Notes under the pieces: generated by a model | Told to the model about the DNA's origin: nothing | Seen by the model: only the letters and a program-made list of their open reading frames with translations | Databases searched by the model: none | Shown: positions 1 to 8,603 of the stretch, one piece after another | Layout: every line of letters starts with the position of its first letter | How positions within the stretch are numbered: the first letter of the stretch is position 1 | Source of the DNA: Aequorivita xiaoshiensis | GTDB lineage: Bacteria; Bacteroidota; Bacteroidia; Flavobacteriales; Flavobacteriaceae | Direction: 5' to 3' | Assembly (NCBI RefSeq): GCF_022008395.1 | Contig: NZ_JAIRBB010000008.1 | Coordinates: 1 to 64,000, forward strand | Length of the DNA stretch: 64,000 bases | Translations under genes and position numbers: made by a program

Positions 1-51
1 TTCAATTGAGTATTTACGCTGCTTGCGAATACTCCGTACATTTGCTTTCAT
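1..51 (-). CDS. Possible 5' end of an unrecognised CDS cut by the window edge
   Basis: An ATG at 51 on the minus strand opens a frame that stays open to the window edge and reads MKANVRSIRKQRKYSIE. The basic N-terminus with SIRKQRKYS looks like a real protein start, but 17 codons are too few to name a family. It lies downstream of the DUF5522 gene in the same direction, so it could be the next gene of that unit, separated by the heptanucleotide repeat. Existence is inferred only from an open frame. Confidence 0.35.
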   Translation of the reverse strand, partial: MKANVRSIRKQRKYSIE

Positions 52-95
52 AGGTTTTCACTCGTTAAGTGGTCAACCTATATCAGAGACGTACA

Positions 96-169
96 AGTCT
101 CTAGTCTCTAGTCTCTAGTCTCTAGTCTCTAGTCTCTAGTCTCTAGTCTCTAGTCTCTAGTCTCTAGTC
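96..169. repeat. Heptanucleotide tandem repeat, (AGTCTCT)10 plus a partial unit
   Basis: Ten perfect copies of AGTCTCT run from 96 to 165, followed by AGTC at 166-169. No copy differs from the unit, so the array is recent or is being homogenised. It reaches into the 3' end of the DUF5522 gene and supplies its TAG stop at 164-166. Short perfect arrays like this change length by slippage. Confidence 0.95.
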
Positions 170-334
170 GCTTCTCCCTGTTTTTTTGTCAAACCCATAC
201 GGGCAATGGCGACATCCACTCTGGCAACAATACCCGCGTTTTAAATGATATTGTTCGGTAAAACATTTATATCCTTCAGGAGTAAGGTAGTAATCACCTT
301 CTTCTAGTTCTATTTTTTTCTTTGGAAATAACAT
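164..334 (-). CDS. DUF5522 family small Cys-rich protein
   Basis: The 56-residue product, counted from the Met at 334, starts MLFPKKKIELEEGDYY and carries the family signature: a G-YYLTPEG segment, then FTEQYHLKRGYCC and SGCRHCPYGF. The four cysteines and two histidines in CCxxGCRHCP suggest metal binding, but the function of DUF5522 is unknown. An in-frame ATG at 388 would add 18 residues that are not part of the conserved core, so I prefer 334. The last codons and the TAG stop lie in the heptanucleotide repeat, so repeat slippage could change the C-terminus. It is divergent from era. Confidence 0.8.
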   Translation of the reverse strand: MLFPKKKIELEEGDYYLTPEGYKCFTEQYHLKRGYCCQSGCRHCPYGFDKKTGRSD

Positions 335-407
335 AATACAAAAGTACGGATTTCGATGATGAATTTTTAAAAATGAATTGGAATCCATCCATTCAATAAT
401 TAAGCCT

Positions 408-415
408 TAAATTTG
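408..415 (+). promoter_or_regulatory. Candidate -7 element for era
   Basis: TAAATTTG matches the Bacteroidota -7 consensus TAnnTTTG exactly and lies 19 nt before the era ATG. No TTG is visible at the expected -33 distance. Confidence 0.5.
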
Positions 416-434
416 TAAGACTAATACTACAAAG

Positions 435-1325
435 ATGACAAAACATAAAGCCGGATTCGTAAATATAATAGGAAACCCTAACGTGGGCAAAAGTACATTA
501 ATGAACGCTTTTGTAGGCGAGCGACTTTCAATTATTACTTCTAAAGCGCAAACCACCCGTCACCGTATTTTAGGAATTGTAAACGGGGATAATTTTCAAG
601 TGCTATTGAGCGATACCCCAGGGATTATAAAACCTGCTTATCAGTTGCAGGAAAGTATGATGGACTTCGTTAAATCTGCTTTTGAAGATGCCGACGTATT
701 ACTGTATTTGGTAGAATTAGGGGAAAAGGAGCTTAAAGATGAAGCTTTCTTTAATAAGATTAAAAACGCCAAGATTCCCGTATTACTTCTTATAAACAAA
801 ATCGACCAAGGTAATGAAGAGCTGCTTACGGAAGCCCTTCAACTATGGCAAGAAAAAGTGCCAAATGCCGAAATTTTTGCTATTTCAGCCCTTCAGAATT
901 TTGGAGTTCCTGAAGTATTTAATCGAATCATCGAATTATTACCCGAATCGCCAGCTTTCTATCCAAAAGATCAACTAACAGATAAGCCTGAACGCTTTTT
1001 CGTAAACGAAGCGATTCGCGAGAAAATATTGATTCACTATAAAAAGGAAATTCCATATTCAGTAGAAATTGATACAGAAGAGTTTTTTGAAGATGACAAC
1101 ATAATCCGAATTCGAAGTGTGATTATGGTTGAACGGGAAACTCAAAAAGGAATTATTATTGGTCATAAAGGTTCGGCCTTAAAACGTGTGGGAATAGAAG
1201 CAAGAAAGGATCTGGAGAAATTCTTCGGAAAACAAATTCACCTTGAATTATATGTGAAAGTGAATAAAAATTGGCGTAGCGACGAGCGACAATTACGCCG
1301 TTTTGGATATAATAACAAGCAATGA
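435..1325 (+). CDS. era: GTPase Era
   Basis: Era is a membrane-associated GTPase that binds the 3' end of 16S rRNA and helps 30S maturation. The 296-residue product has the G1 loop GNPNVGKS at residues 13-20, G3 DTPG at 61-64 and G4 NKID at 121-124. A C-terminal KH domain includes the GHKGSALKRVG loop. The length is normal for the family (about 300). Its stop overlaps the start of the next gene (ATGA at 1322-1325), so the two are probably translationally coupled. Confidence 0.97.
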   Translation: MTKHKAGFVNIIGNPNVGKSTLMNAFVGERLSIITSKAQTTRHRILGIVNGDNFQVLLSDTPGIIKPAYQLQESMMDFVKSAFEDADVLLYLVELGEKELKDEAFFNKIKNAKIPVLLLINKIDQGNEELLTEALQLWQEKVPNAEIFAISALQNFGVPEVFNRIIELLPESPAFYPKDQLTDKPERFFVNEAIREKILIHYKKEIPYSVEIDTEEFFEDDNIIRIRSVIMVERETQKGIIIGHKGSALKRVGIEARKDLEKFFGKQIHLELYVKVNKNWRSDERQLRRFGYNNKQ

Positions 1326-2110
1326 TTTATGTAATTCTCTTTATTGCATTAGTGGCGTTTGCGGTTTATGCTTTTACACAAAACAAAAAACGTCCAGTTA
1401 AGCCTTTTCCTGAGGAATGGAAACCGCTTTTGAAGGAGAATGTACTATTTTACAGAAATCTTTCTGAATCTGAACAACAAAGGTTTCGCGAGCGAATGAT
1501 GCTTTTTTTAAGCGAAGTTTACATTGAAGCCATTAATACAGATTTAGAGGAATTGGATAAAGTGCTAATTGCCGCAAGTTCTGTAATTCCTGTTTTTGGT
1601 TTTAAAGAATGGCATTACAACAATTTAAGCGGGATTATTCTTTACCCAGATAACTTCAACAACGAACTTGTGTTTGAAACTAATGGTGAAAAGCGTATTA
1701 TCGCAGGCCTTGTTGGTTCGGGAAGATTTGAAAAACAAATGATTCTTTCTAAAAAAGCACTGTATCACGGTTTTGAGAATGAAACTGATAAAGGAAATAC
1801 ATCAGTTCACGAATTTGTTCACCTTATCGATAAAATGGATGGGGAAGCAGATGGGGTGCCTGAGCGACTATTGCAACAACAATATATTACTCCTTGGTTG
1901 AAATTAATGCACGAGGAAATGGAAGCCATAAACAATAATAAATCTGATATCCGTGCATATGGCGGAACTAGTGAAGTAGAATTCTTAGCTGTAGCTTCAG
2001 AATATTTTTTTGAGCGACCAGCACTTTTTAAAAGAAAACATCCTGAACTTTATGAAATGCTAGAAAAATGTTTTCAGCAAAATCCAGCGAAGAAAAAGTC
2101 TAAAAAGTGA
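1322..2110 (+). CDS. MtfA-like zinc peptidase (M90 family)
   Basis: The 262-residue product has one N-terminal membrane segment (about residues 2-19) and a cytoplasmic domain with the zinc motif HEFVHLIDKMDGEADG starting at residue 163. This matches the HExxH...DG-ADG pattern of the MtfA/M90 family. E. coli MtfA is a metallopeptidase linked to the Mlc repressor, but Mlc is not expected in this phylum, so the substrate here is unknown. The N-terminal anchor resembles the flavobacterial form of the family. It overlaps era by 4 nt and probably shares its transcript. Confidence 0.8.
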   Translation: MIYVILFIALVAFAVYAFTQNKKRPVKPFPEEWKPLLKENVLFYRNLSESEQQRFRERMMLFLSEVYIEAINTDLEELDKVLIAASSVIPVFGFKEWHYNNLSGIILYPDNFNNELVFETNGEKRIIAGLVGSGRFEKQMILSKKALYHGFENETDKGNTSVHEFVHLIDKMDGEADGVPERLLQQQYITPWLKLMHEEMEAINNNKSDIRAYGGTSEVEFLAVASEYFFERPALFKRKHPELYEMLEKCFQQNPAKKKSKK

Positions 2111-2155
2111 AACTAAAAAAATGTTTCTATTTACTAGGAAAGGAATATTGGTCTC

Positions 2156-2647
2156 TTATTTAGAATTTAAAACTTCATACATAAAGTCATACAGTTTTCG
2201 CATTCCCGGCTTTCCTTTTTTCTTTCCTATACTTCCAGCTAAATAGAGCAAGAACCAAATAATTACCAATGCTACCGCTATTCCGATTTGAAGCGTTATA
2301 GGGTTTCCTAAATTATGGTTGGAGTAAAGCCAGATTAAATCTACCATAAACAATATGGCTACTACTACGTGAAAAAACATGAACATAGTCCATACCGTTG
2401 GATTTGGTCCAAAGAAACCGTGAAGGGTGCTAGTATTTTCAAATTCAGAAATTTCTAAATGAAGTTGTGGAGACCAAAAATGCTGCTCGTTTTTTGGGAG
2501 TTTTATGAAAATATGATCGTCTATACAAGATATATGAAACCGCTCTTGTGCATTTTTTGCTTCAGAAAATTTGCCAAGTATTATTGAGTGCGGTTGTTCT
2601 AACTCGATTTTAAACCGCGGTCTTAAAACTATTTCATTCGGAAGCAT
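2156..2647 (-). CDS. Hypothetical membrane protein, two TM helices
   Basis: The family is not recognised. The 163-residue product has a soluble N-terminal half of about 80 residues, two hydrophobic helices at about 85-108 and 117-140, and a basic cytoplasmic-looking tail (GKKKGKPGMRKLYDF). There is no signal peptide or lipobox. It is convergent with the MtfA-like gene and divergent from der. The N-terminal half holds paired hydrophobic and charged stretches as in a small beta domain, but no motif allows a functional call. Confidence 0.6.
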   Translation of the reverse strand: MLPNEIVLRPRFKIELEQPHSIILGKFSEAKNAQERFHISCIDDHIFIKLPKNEQHFWSPQLHLEISEFENTSTLHGFFGPNPTVWTMFMFFHVVVAILFMVDLIWLYSNHNLGNPITLQIGIAVALVIIWFLLYLAGSIGKKKGKPGMRKLYDFMYEVLNSK

Positions 2648-2865
2648 AATTCACTCTTGTGCGTTTAATAAATATATGGGAGATTCAGTATTCTATAAAC
2701 CTAATTTTAAACCTGAAAGTTATCTGATTCTTGAGGCGAAAATAAGTTGTAAAACCCTTTTAACCCTCATCTTAAGTGTTACAGTTTTTCATGATTTTAA
2801 AATATCAAATAGTAACTATTTTTTTATAAGCGGTTAAAATAGTATTTTTTGTGCGAACTAAAACC

Positions 2866-2873
2866 TATTTTTG
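2866..2873 (+). promoter_or_regulatory. Candidate -7 element for der
   Basis: TATTTTTG fits TAnnTTTG and lies 18 nt before the chosen der ATG. A TTTTTTG at 2845-2851 is only 14 bp upstream, closer than the usual -33 spacing. Confidence 0.5.
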
Positions 2874-2891
2874 CACCCTAAATTTAAGATT

Positions 2892-4196
2892 ATGAGCATT
2901 GTTGCCATAGTGGGGAGACCAAATGTTGGGAAATCCACTTTTTTTAACAGATTAATTCAGCGTAGAGAGGCTATAGTTGATGCTGTGAGCGGTGTTACTC
3001 GCGACCGTCATTATGGAAAGAGCGATTGGAATGGAAAAGAGTTTTCGCTAATAGACACTGGAGGTTATGTAAAAGGGAGCGACGATATTTTTGAAGCTGA
3101 AATTGATAAACAAGTAGAATTAGCAATAGATGAAGCCGATGCAATTATCTTTATGGTAGATGTTGAAAGTGGCGTTACAGGTATGGATCAAGAAGTTGCA
3201 AAACTACTGAGACGATCTAAAAAACCTATTTTTCTAGCTATAAATAAAGTAGATGGGGCGTCTAGGGTAAATGCCGCACTAGAATTCTATTCCTTAGGGT
3301 TTGAACATCAATACAATCTATCTAGTATAAATGGAAGTGGTACGGGAGACCTTTTAGATGATCTTGTAAAAGCGCTGCCAGACACAGAGGAGCGTGATGA
3401 TAGTGAATTACCACGGTTTGCTGTTGTGGGTCGCCCGAATGCTGGGAAGTCGTCGTTTATTAATGCTCTTATTGGGGAAGATAGGTATATTGTAACAGAT
3501 ATTGCAGGTACTACTCGCGATAGTATTGATACCAAATACAACCGTTTTGGATTTGAATTTAACCTAGTTGATACTGCGGGAATTCGTAAGAAGAGTAAGG
3601 TAAAAGAAGACTTAGAGTTTTATTCTGTAATGCGAAGTGTTCGTGCAATCGAGCATTGCGATGTTATTATTCTTGTTTTTGATGCCACAAGAGGATTTGA
3701 CGGACAAGTTGAAAACATCTTTTGGTTAGCACAGCGAAATAATAAAGGAATTGTGATTCTTGCTAACAAATGGGATTTAGTTGAAGATAAAGACACAAGT
3801 AGCGTTAAAGATTACGAAAAGTATATCCGTCAGCAAATAGAACCTTTTGTAGATGTGCCGATTGTGTTTATTTCAGTACTTACAAAACAACGAATTTACA
3901 AGGCTATTGAAACAGCTGTTGAGGTTTACAATAACCGAAGTAAAAAAATTAAAACTAGCGAGCTAAACGAGGTGATGCTGCCGATAATTCAGAATTATCC
4001 ACCACCAGCATATAAAGCAAAATATGTAAAAATTAAGTTCTGTATGCAATTGCCTACTCCATATCCTAGTTTTGTTTTCTTCTGTAATCTACCGCAGTAT
4101 GTAAAAGATCCTTACAAGCGCTTTATAGAAAATAAACTTCGAGAAAACTTCGACTTTAATGGAGTTCCGATTACTATTTATTTCAGAAAGAAATAA
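2892..4196 (+). CDS. der: Ribosome biogenesis GTPase Der (EngA)
   Basis: Der is a double-GTPase protein needed for 50S subunit assembly. From the ATG at 2892 the product is 434 residues. The first G domain has GRPNVGKS at 8-15 and the second GRPNAGKS at 180-187. Each is followed by DTGG/DTAG and NKxD motifs, and a KH-like C-terminal domain closes the protein. An ATG 21 nt upstream adds only MHPKFKI before the conserved start and overlaps the -7 element, so 2892 is preferred. A strong terminator follows. Confidence 0.97.
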   Translation: MSIVAIVGRPNVGKSTFFNRLIQRREAIVDAVSGVTRDRHYGKSDWNGKEFSLIDTGGYVKGSDDIFEAEIDKQVELAIDEADAIIFMVDVESGVTGMDQEVAKLLRRSKKPIFLAINKVDGASRVNAALEFYSLGFEHQYNLSSINGSGTGDLLDDLVKALPDTEERDDSELPRFAVVGRPNAGKSSFINALIGEDRYIVTDIAGTTRDSIDTKYNRFGFEFNLVDTAGIRKKSKVKEDLEFYSVMRSVRAIEHCDVIILVFDATRGFDGQVENIFWLAQRNNKGIVILANKWDLVEDKDTSSVKDYEKYIRQQIEPFVDVPIVFISVLTKQRIYKAIETAVEVYNNRSKKIKTSELNEVMLPIIQNYPPPAYKAKYVKIKFCMQLPTPYPSFVFFCNLPQYVKDPYKRFIENKLRENFDFNGVPITIYFRKK

Positions 4197-4224
4197 TATT
4201 CCTTATATAAAGAAATCAATTACT

Positions 4225-4264
4225 AATAAAGGTTTGCTTAAGAAGAGTGAACCTTTATTTTTTT
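4225..4264 (+). terminator. Intrinsic terminator of der
   Basis: A perfect 10-bp stem AATAAAGGTT / AACCTTTATT (4225-4234, 4250-4259) is followed by seven T. It overlaps the 3' end of the convergent YczE-like gene, whose stop is in the loop. Confidence 0.85.
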
Positions 4265-4894
4265 ATCTAGCTTTAATCGCAAACGACTGAAAAACTTAAG
4301 AGAAAATTGAAAAATAGGGCTTAATAGGAAGGTGTAAATAAAAGTCACCCAAAAAACAGGTCCTCCTAAAAAATACCCTATAACTAGTACTATACTTTCT
4401 ACCAAAATTCTAGCTTTACTAATAGACCATCGCAAGCGCTCAGATATTGATAACATAAAGCCGTCGCGCGGTCCTGCGCCTACTCCCCCAGAAACGTATA
4501 AACCGCCTCCTATTCCTATAAGCACAATCCCAACAAACAGAATTAAATAATCGGTCCAAGTGTTACTTGCGTTAGGTAAAATATCTAGCCATAAAAAGAA
4601 ATCCATTATGGGGCCAATTAACAAGGCATTTAAAAATGTACCGATGTTTACGTATTTTTTGCTAACTACTAGTGAAACTCCAATTAAAGCTAAACCTACA
4701 ATAATACTCCAAGTTCCAATAGTTAGTCCAAGTTGATCGTAAAGGGCTACGTTTAAGACATCCCAAGGGTGTAAACCTAAGTACTGAACTTTGATTGAAA
4801 AAGCAGCGCCAAGACCAAAGCATACTAAACCGCTAAAGTAAAAAATATAGCGGATGATATTTTGTGAGAGAGTAGCTTTAGGTTGTTCTTTCAT
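4238..4894 (-). CDS. YczE/YyaS/YitT-type integral membrane protein
   Basis: The 218-residue product has about five hydrophobic helices. Its motifs are typical of the YczE-like group: a GLHPWDVLN segment in the first third and VSGGVGAGPRDGFM near the middle. The latter repeats the G-GPRDG pattern known from Bacillus YczE homologues. The molecular function of the family is not established; transport or regulation of secondary metabolism has been suggested. The C-terminus is basic. The gene stands alone, convergent with der, and its last codons share the der terminator hairpin. Confidence 0.75.
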   Translation of the reverse strand: MKEQPKATLSQNIIRYIFYFSGLVCFGLGAAFSIKVQYLGLHPWDVLNVALYDQLGLTIGTWSIIVGLALIGVSLVVSKKYVNIGTFLNALLIGPIMDFFLWLDILPNASNTWTDYLILFVGIVLIGIGGGLYVSGGVGAGPRDGFMLSISERLRWSISKARILVESIVLVIGYFLGGPVFWVTFIYTFLLSPIFQFSLKFFSRLRLKLDKKIKVHSS

Positions 4895-5002
4895 TTTAAA
4901 TTACTACTAAAAAAGTATAGACTTGTAGTTTTTATTACTGAAATGAAAAAAAGGGATGCATCCAATATGGAGCCTCCCTTTTATACAATTTCAAATTTTG
5001 GT

Positions 5003-6694
5003 TTATAGTAAAGAAACAGTCAAACCTGCGTCTGTTTTTTCAACTTTTGCAATCTTACTTTTTGTAAGACCTTTAATGGCTTTATCCCATTTCTTATTGC
5101 TCAAACCACTTTGTGCTTTCAATTCTTCTAAATCAATTGGAGAATTAGCTTTTAAAAGATTGAAAACAGCTTTTTCATCTTCGCTCATTTCAACATTCTT
5201 TTTCTCTGGACGCATTTGCGGGAAGAAAAGAACTTCTTGAATGGAAGCGTTATTTGTTAAAAACATAATTAATCGGTCCATGCCAATTCCCATTCCGCTT
5301 GTAGGAGGCATTCCGTATTCTAGAGCTCTTAAGAAGTCGAAGTCTATAAATGCTGTTGCTTCATCGTCACCTCTATCGGCAAGTTTTAATTGAGCTTCAA
5401 AACGTTCGCGTTGGTCAATAGGGTCGTTAAGCTCGCTATAAGCATTTGCAATTTCTTTCCCACAAACCATTAATTCAAAACGTTCGGTTAGGTCTGGGTT
5501 ATCGCGGTGTTCTTTACACAACGGGCTCATTTCCTTAGGGTAATCTGTAATGAAAGTTGGCTGTATAAAGTTGCCTTCACACTTTTCGCCAAAAATCTCA
5601 TCGATTAATTTACCTTTCCCCATAGTGCTATCTATTGGTACATCTAGGTCTATGGCAGCTTGACGAATTTCATCTTCAGTTTTTCCAGTTATGTCAAACC
5701 CTGTGAATTTTTTAATAGCATCTGCCATTGTAACTCTTGGGTAAGGTGCTTTAAAATCGATTTTATGTTCTCCGAAAGTAGCTTCAGTAGTGCCATTAAC
5801 TTCCATAGCACAGTGCTCCAACAATTGCTCACAGAAATCCATCATCCAGTTGTAGTCCTTGTAGGAAACGTAAATTTCCATTGCAGTAAACTCTGGATTA
5901 TGCGTTCTGTCCATGCCTTCATTTCTGAAGTTTTTTGAGAATTCATACACTCCATCAAAACCACCTACAATCAATCTTTTTAGGTATAATTCGTTTGCAA
6001 TTCGCATATACAAAGGTATGTCAAGCGAATTGTGATGCGTTACGAAAGGTCTCGCAGCAGCACCACCTGGAATAGGTTGTAAAATTGGAGTTTCAACTTC
6101 AAAATAGCCACGCTCATTAAAGAAATCACGCATAGCATTAAAGAGCTTAGTGCGTTTTATAAAAATTTCTTTCACGTGTGGGTTTACAACTAAATCGGCG
6201 TAACGCTGGCGGTAACGTTGCTCTGGATCGGTAAAAGCATCGTGTACTTTTCCATCGGCATCAATACGAGGTTGAGGTAGTGGTTTTAAAGCCTTGCTTA
6301 AAAGAGTGAAATCTTTAACCATTATGGTTTTTTCACCAACTTGAGTTTTAAAAAGCTCGCCTTCAATTCCGATAAAGTCGCCTATATCTAATAATTTTTT
6401 ATAAACGTCATTGTAAAGTGTTTTGTCTTCGCCTGTACAAATTTCATCTCTGTTAAAATACACTTGAATACGACCTTCAGCATCTTGAAGCTCTGCGAAG
6501 GATGCTTTTCCTTGAATTCGCCTAGACATAAGTCTTCCAGCAACAACTACCTTCTTACCTTCTTCAAAGTTTTCCTTTATCTTTTTAGAGGTTTCGGTAA
6601 CTGGGTATAATTCTGCAGGGTAAGGGTTGATTCCCATTTCTCGCAGCTGCTTTAATTTGTCTCTACGGATGATTTCTAGTTCAGAAAGTTGCAT
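5003..6694 (-). CDS. lysS: Lysyl-tRNA synthetase, class II
   Basis: This enzyme charges tRNA-Lys with lysine. The 563-residue product has an N-terminal OB-fold anticodon-binding domain (residues about 60-150) and a class II catalytic core. The core shows motif 2 (FRNEGMDRTHNPEFT) and motif 3 (GMGIGMDRLIM). About 60 extra residues follow motif 3 and are rich in charged helices (from MSEDEKAVFNLL to the end). This extension makes the protein longer than the usual ~500 residues and looks like a small winged-helix unit of the type often seen in Bacteroidota LysRS. Confidence 0.97.
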   Translation of the reverse strand: MQLSELEIIRRDKLKQLREMGINPYPAELYPVTETSKKIKENFEEGKKVVVAGRLMSRRIQGKASFAELQDAEGRIQVYFNRDEICTGEDKTLYNDVYKKLLDIGDFIGIEGELFKTQVGEKTIMVKDFTLLSKALKPLPQPRIDADGKVHDAFTDPEQRYRQRYADLVVNPHVKEIFIKRTKLFNAMRDFFNERGYFEVETPILQPIPGGAAARPFVTHHNSLDIPLYMRIANELYLKRLIVGGFDGVYEFSKNFRNEGMDRTHNPEFTAMEIYVSYKDYNWMMDFCEQLLEHCAMEVNGTTEATFGEHKIDFKAPYPRVTMADAIKKFTGFDITGKTEDEIRQAAIDLDVPIDSTMGKGKLIDEIFGEKCEGNFIQPTFITDYPKEMSPLCKEHRDNPDLTERFELMVCGKEIANAYSELNDPIDQRERFEAQLKLADRGDDEATAFIDFDFLRALEYGMPPTSGMGIGMDRLIMFLTNNASIQEVLFFPQMRPEKKNVEMSEDEKAVFNLLKANSPIDLEELKAQSGLSNKKWDKAIKGLTKSKIAKVEKTDAGLTVSLL

Positions 6695-6719
6695 ATATTT
6701 TATGTAAAAAATGAATTTG

Positions 6720-6727
6720 CAAAGATA
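6720..6727 (-). promoter_or_regulatory. Candidate -7 element for lysS
   Basis: CAAAGATA on the plus strand reads TATCTTTG on the minus strand, an exact TAnnTTTG, 25 nt before the lysS ATG. Confidence 0.5.
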
Positions 6728-6898
6728 GGGAAATGAAATGTGAAATAAGAGAAGAGAATTGTCAAATGAAACGTGATATTTTGAAGGGTTTGGTTGTTGT
6801 GATTGTTTCTTATATAATGAAATGGATTGGGAGAGATATTTATAAATTTCTAGGCAAACGAATTCGAATTAAATTAAACTTCATTATTAAAAAAAACG

Positions 6899-6906
6899 TA
6901 GATTTG
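6899..6906 (+). promoter_or_regulatory. -7 element directly before the YqaE-like gene
   Basis: TAGATTTG fits TAnnTTTG and ends 4 nt before the ATG at 6911. Transcription from it would begin at or next to the start codon, so the mRNA may be leaderless. Confidence 0.45.
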
Positions 6907-6910
6907 TTTT

Positions 6911-7069
6911 ATGAGTTTTTGGAGAGTCTTACTTGCAATTATTTTCCCACCACTATCTGTGATAGACAAAGGATGTGGATCTGTTTTAATAGTTCTGATA
7001 CTAACCCTTTTGGGATGGATTCCAGGTGTGATAGCTGCCCTAATTATATTAAACAATCCTAACAAATAA
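6911..7069 (+). CDS. YqaE/Pmp3 family small membrane protein (UPF0057)
   Basis: A 52-residue frame encodes MSFWRVLLAIIFPPLSVIDK, then GCGSVLIVLILTLLGWIPGV and IAALIILNNPNK. This is the full YqaE/Pmp3 pattern: a first helix containing FPPLSV, a Gly-Cys turn, and a second helix containing LLGWIPGVIAA. These small two-helix membrane proteins respond to stress and influence membrane potential in other organisms; the role here is inferred. The gene is short and sits inside a longer overlapping frame, so automatic callers can miss it. The next gene starts 6 nt after its stop. Confidence 0.92.
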   Translation: MSFWRVLLAIIFPPLSVIDKGCGSVLIVLILTLLGWIPGVIAALIILNNPNK

Positions 7070-7075
7070 ACACTT

Positions 7076-7816
7076 ATGAAAAAATTAATTATTCTAGGTC
7101 TGTTAGCTATCTCATTTGTGAGTTGTCAATTTTCAGAAACCCTTGTTATGAACGAAGATGGTTCTGGAAATTTAAGCGTTGAAGTTAATCTAAATGAGAT
7201 GATGGCTTTTGGTGCAGGAGCAATGGGCGATTCGGTACCTATGAAACTTGATACCATAGTGTATATAAAACAATTTTTGGAGGAGAAAAAAGATAGTATT
7301 GCTACGCTTTCAGCCTCTGAACAAAAGAAATTAAAAGCCTTAGAAAACTATAATATCGGAATTAAAATAGATTCTGATGCCTATGAAATGGTTTATAATA
7401 TCGCAACAAATTTTAAAGATATAAGCGAGGCAAATAATATTCACGAGGGCTTAGGCCAGATGGGGAATATGGCGCCAAACTTAAATTCAAATTCTTCGGA
7501 AGGAAAGAAAAAAGAATCTTCAGAAGAAAGTATTGGCGTGCTTTACACCTTTAATAATGGTGTGTTTAAGCGCGATGCTTATATTAAAGATGAAGCAAGT
7601 CATAAAAAAGAAGTAGATAGCTTAAAAAACACCGAAGCATTTCTAAGCAGTTCTAAGTATACGTTGAACTACACTTTCCCTAGAAAAATTAAAAAAGCTT
7701 CAAATCCTAAAGCAACTTTTTCCGCAGACCAAAAAACAGTGATTTTAAAAGAGTCGTTTGTAGAATACTTTAAAAATCCAGATTTATTAGACTTGGAAAT
7801 AGAACTGGAAAAGTAA
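7076..7816 (+). CDS. Hypothetical lipoprotein
   Basis: The 246-residue product starts with a lipoprotein signal peptide whose lipobox FVSC places the lipidated Cys at residue 17, so it should sit in the outer or inner membrane facing the periplasm. The mature part is acidic and Lys/Glu/Ser-rich, with a low-complexity SSEGKKKESSEES stretch near residue 145. I do not recognise the family; the opening TLVMNEDGSGNLSVEVN resembles flavobacterial lipoproteins of unknown function. It follows the YqaE-like gene by 6 nt and is probably cotranscribed with it. Confidence 0.7.
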   Translation: MKKLIILGLLAISFVSCQFSETLVMNEDGSGNLSVEVNLNEMMAFGAGAMGDSVPMKLDTIVYIKQFLEEKKDSIATLSASEQKKLKALENYNIGIKIDSDAYEMVYNIATNFKDISEANNIHEGLGQMGNMAPNLNSNSSEGKKKESSEESIGVLYTFNNGVFKRDAYIKDEASHKKEVDSLKNTEAFLSSSKYTLNYTFPRKIKKASNPKATFSADQKTVILKESFVEYFKNPDLLDLEIELEK

Positions 7817-7966
7817 GCCCATAATAATTCCACATATTATTTTTTCGGGAGCTGCAATATATCGCCTTAACACTTTTGTGCTTAATATTTGGTTTGGTAT
7901 TTGTATATTTCAGGTATAGATGGTTTAAAATCAATAAATCAAACACTAACCTTAAATTACTTAATT

Positions 7967-8506
7967 ATGAAATTGCTAATATACATGCTGCCTTTATTAA
8001 TGGTTGGCGCCTGTAAAACGACACAAACCGATTCGGTTATTACTAAAACAAATACAGTGGAAGAGACTATAAATAAGAATTCTGGATGTCCTGACGATGG
8101 TACTTGTGGTATTGAAGTATATAAGAATAAAAAGTTAACTATTCTCGACGACGGCACAGGTTCTTTATACCCTGAAATGATTGAAGGAGATGCGATGGTG
8201 GTTGAATACACTTACTTTAAAGAGGGACCCGAAGGAACGGTAGATGGAAATTACTCGGAAACTATCCACTTCGAAATTCCGCAAACAGCTACCAATCTTA
8301 AAAAGGAAAATGCGGCTTTAGCTGATGTAAATTTATATTATGGAAAACATTGTTTCTGTAAAGGAGAAGCGGGATATTACCCAGTAACAGATGGAAAACT
8401 ATTAGTAGATGTTAGCGAAGAAGGGCTTGTATTTGATTTGGTTTTTAACGTAAATAAAACCCCCCAGGTAATAAGACATGTTTCTGAAATGATAAAGTTC
8501 GACTAA
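7967..8506 (+). CDS. Hypothetical lipoprotein
   Basis: From the ATG at 7967 the product is 179 residues with the signal MKLLIYMLPLLMVGAC (lipidated Cys16). The frame is open further upstream, but the 26 extra residues would bury the signal peptide, so they are not counted. The mature protein has Cys pairs (CPDDGTC and KHCFCKGEAGYY) that could form disulphides in the periplasm and is otherwise beta-rich. The family is not recognised. It ends at a bidirectional terminator shared with the convergent protease gene. Confidence 0.65.
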   Translation: MKLLIYMLPLLMVGACKTTQTDSVITKTNTVEETINKNSGCPDDGTCGIEVYKNKKLTILDDGTGSLYPEMIEGDAMVVEYTYFKEGPEGTVDGNYSETIHFEIPQTATNLKKENAALADVNLYYGKHCFCKGEAGYYPVTDGKLLVDVSEEGLVFDLVFNVNKTPQVIRHVSEMIKFD

Positions 8507-8544
8507 ATCTTACGTTTGCTTTACTACAGAATATTTATAAAATT

Positions 8545-8578
8545 AAAATGGCCGTCCATATTTAGACGGCCATTTTTT
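8545..8578. terminator. Bidirectional intrinsic terminator
   Basis: A 12-bp perfect stem AAAATGGCCGTC / GACGGCCATTTT (8545-8556, 8565-8576) has an 8-nt loop, with T-runs on the right and A-runs on the left. It serves both convergent genes. Confidence 0.9.
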
Positions 8579-8603
8579 ATGGTTTAAAAAGCTTGATTAA
8601 GAA

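Noticed and set aside
96-169. CRISPR-like array
   Set aside because: The repeats are 7 bp with no spacers, so this is a simple tandem repeat.
2571-2837. 88-residue plus-strand frame
   Set aside because: Its first part is antisense to the two-TM gene, the rest is intergenic; no domain or signal.
6733-7062. 109-residue plus-strand frame
   Set aside because: It covers the YqaE-like gene in another phase and has no family pattern; the shorter frame is the real one.
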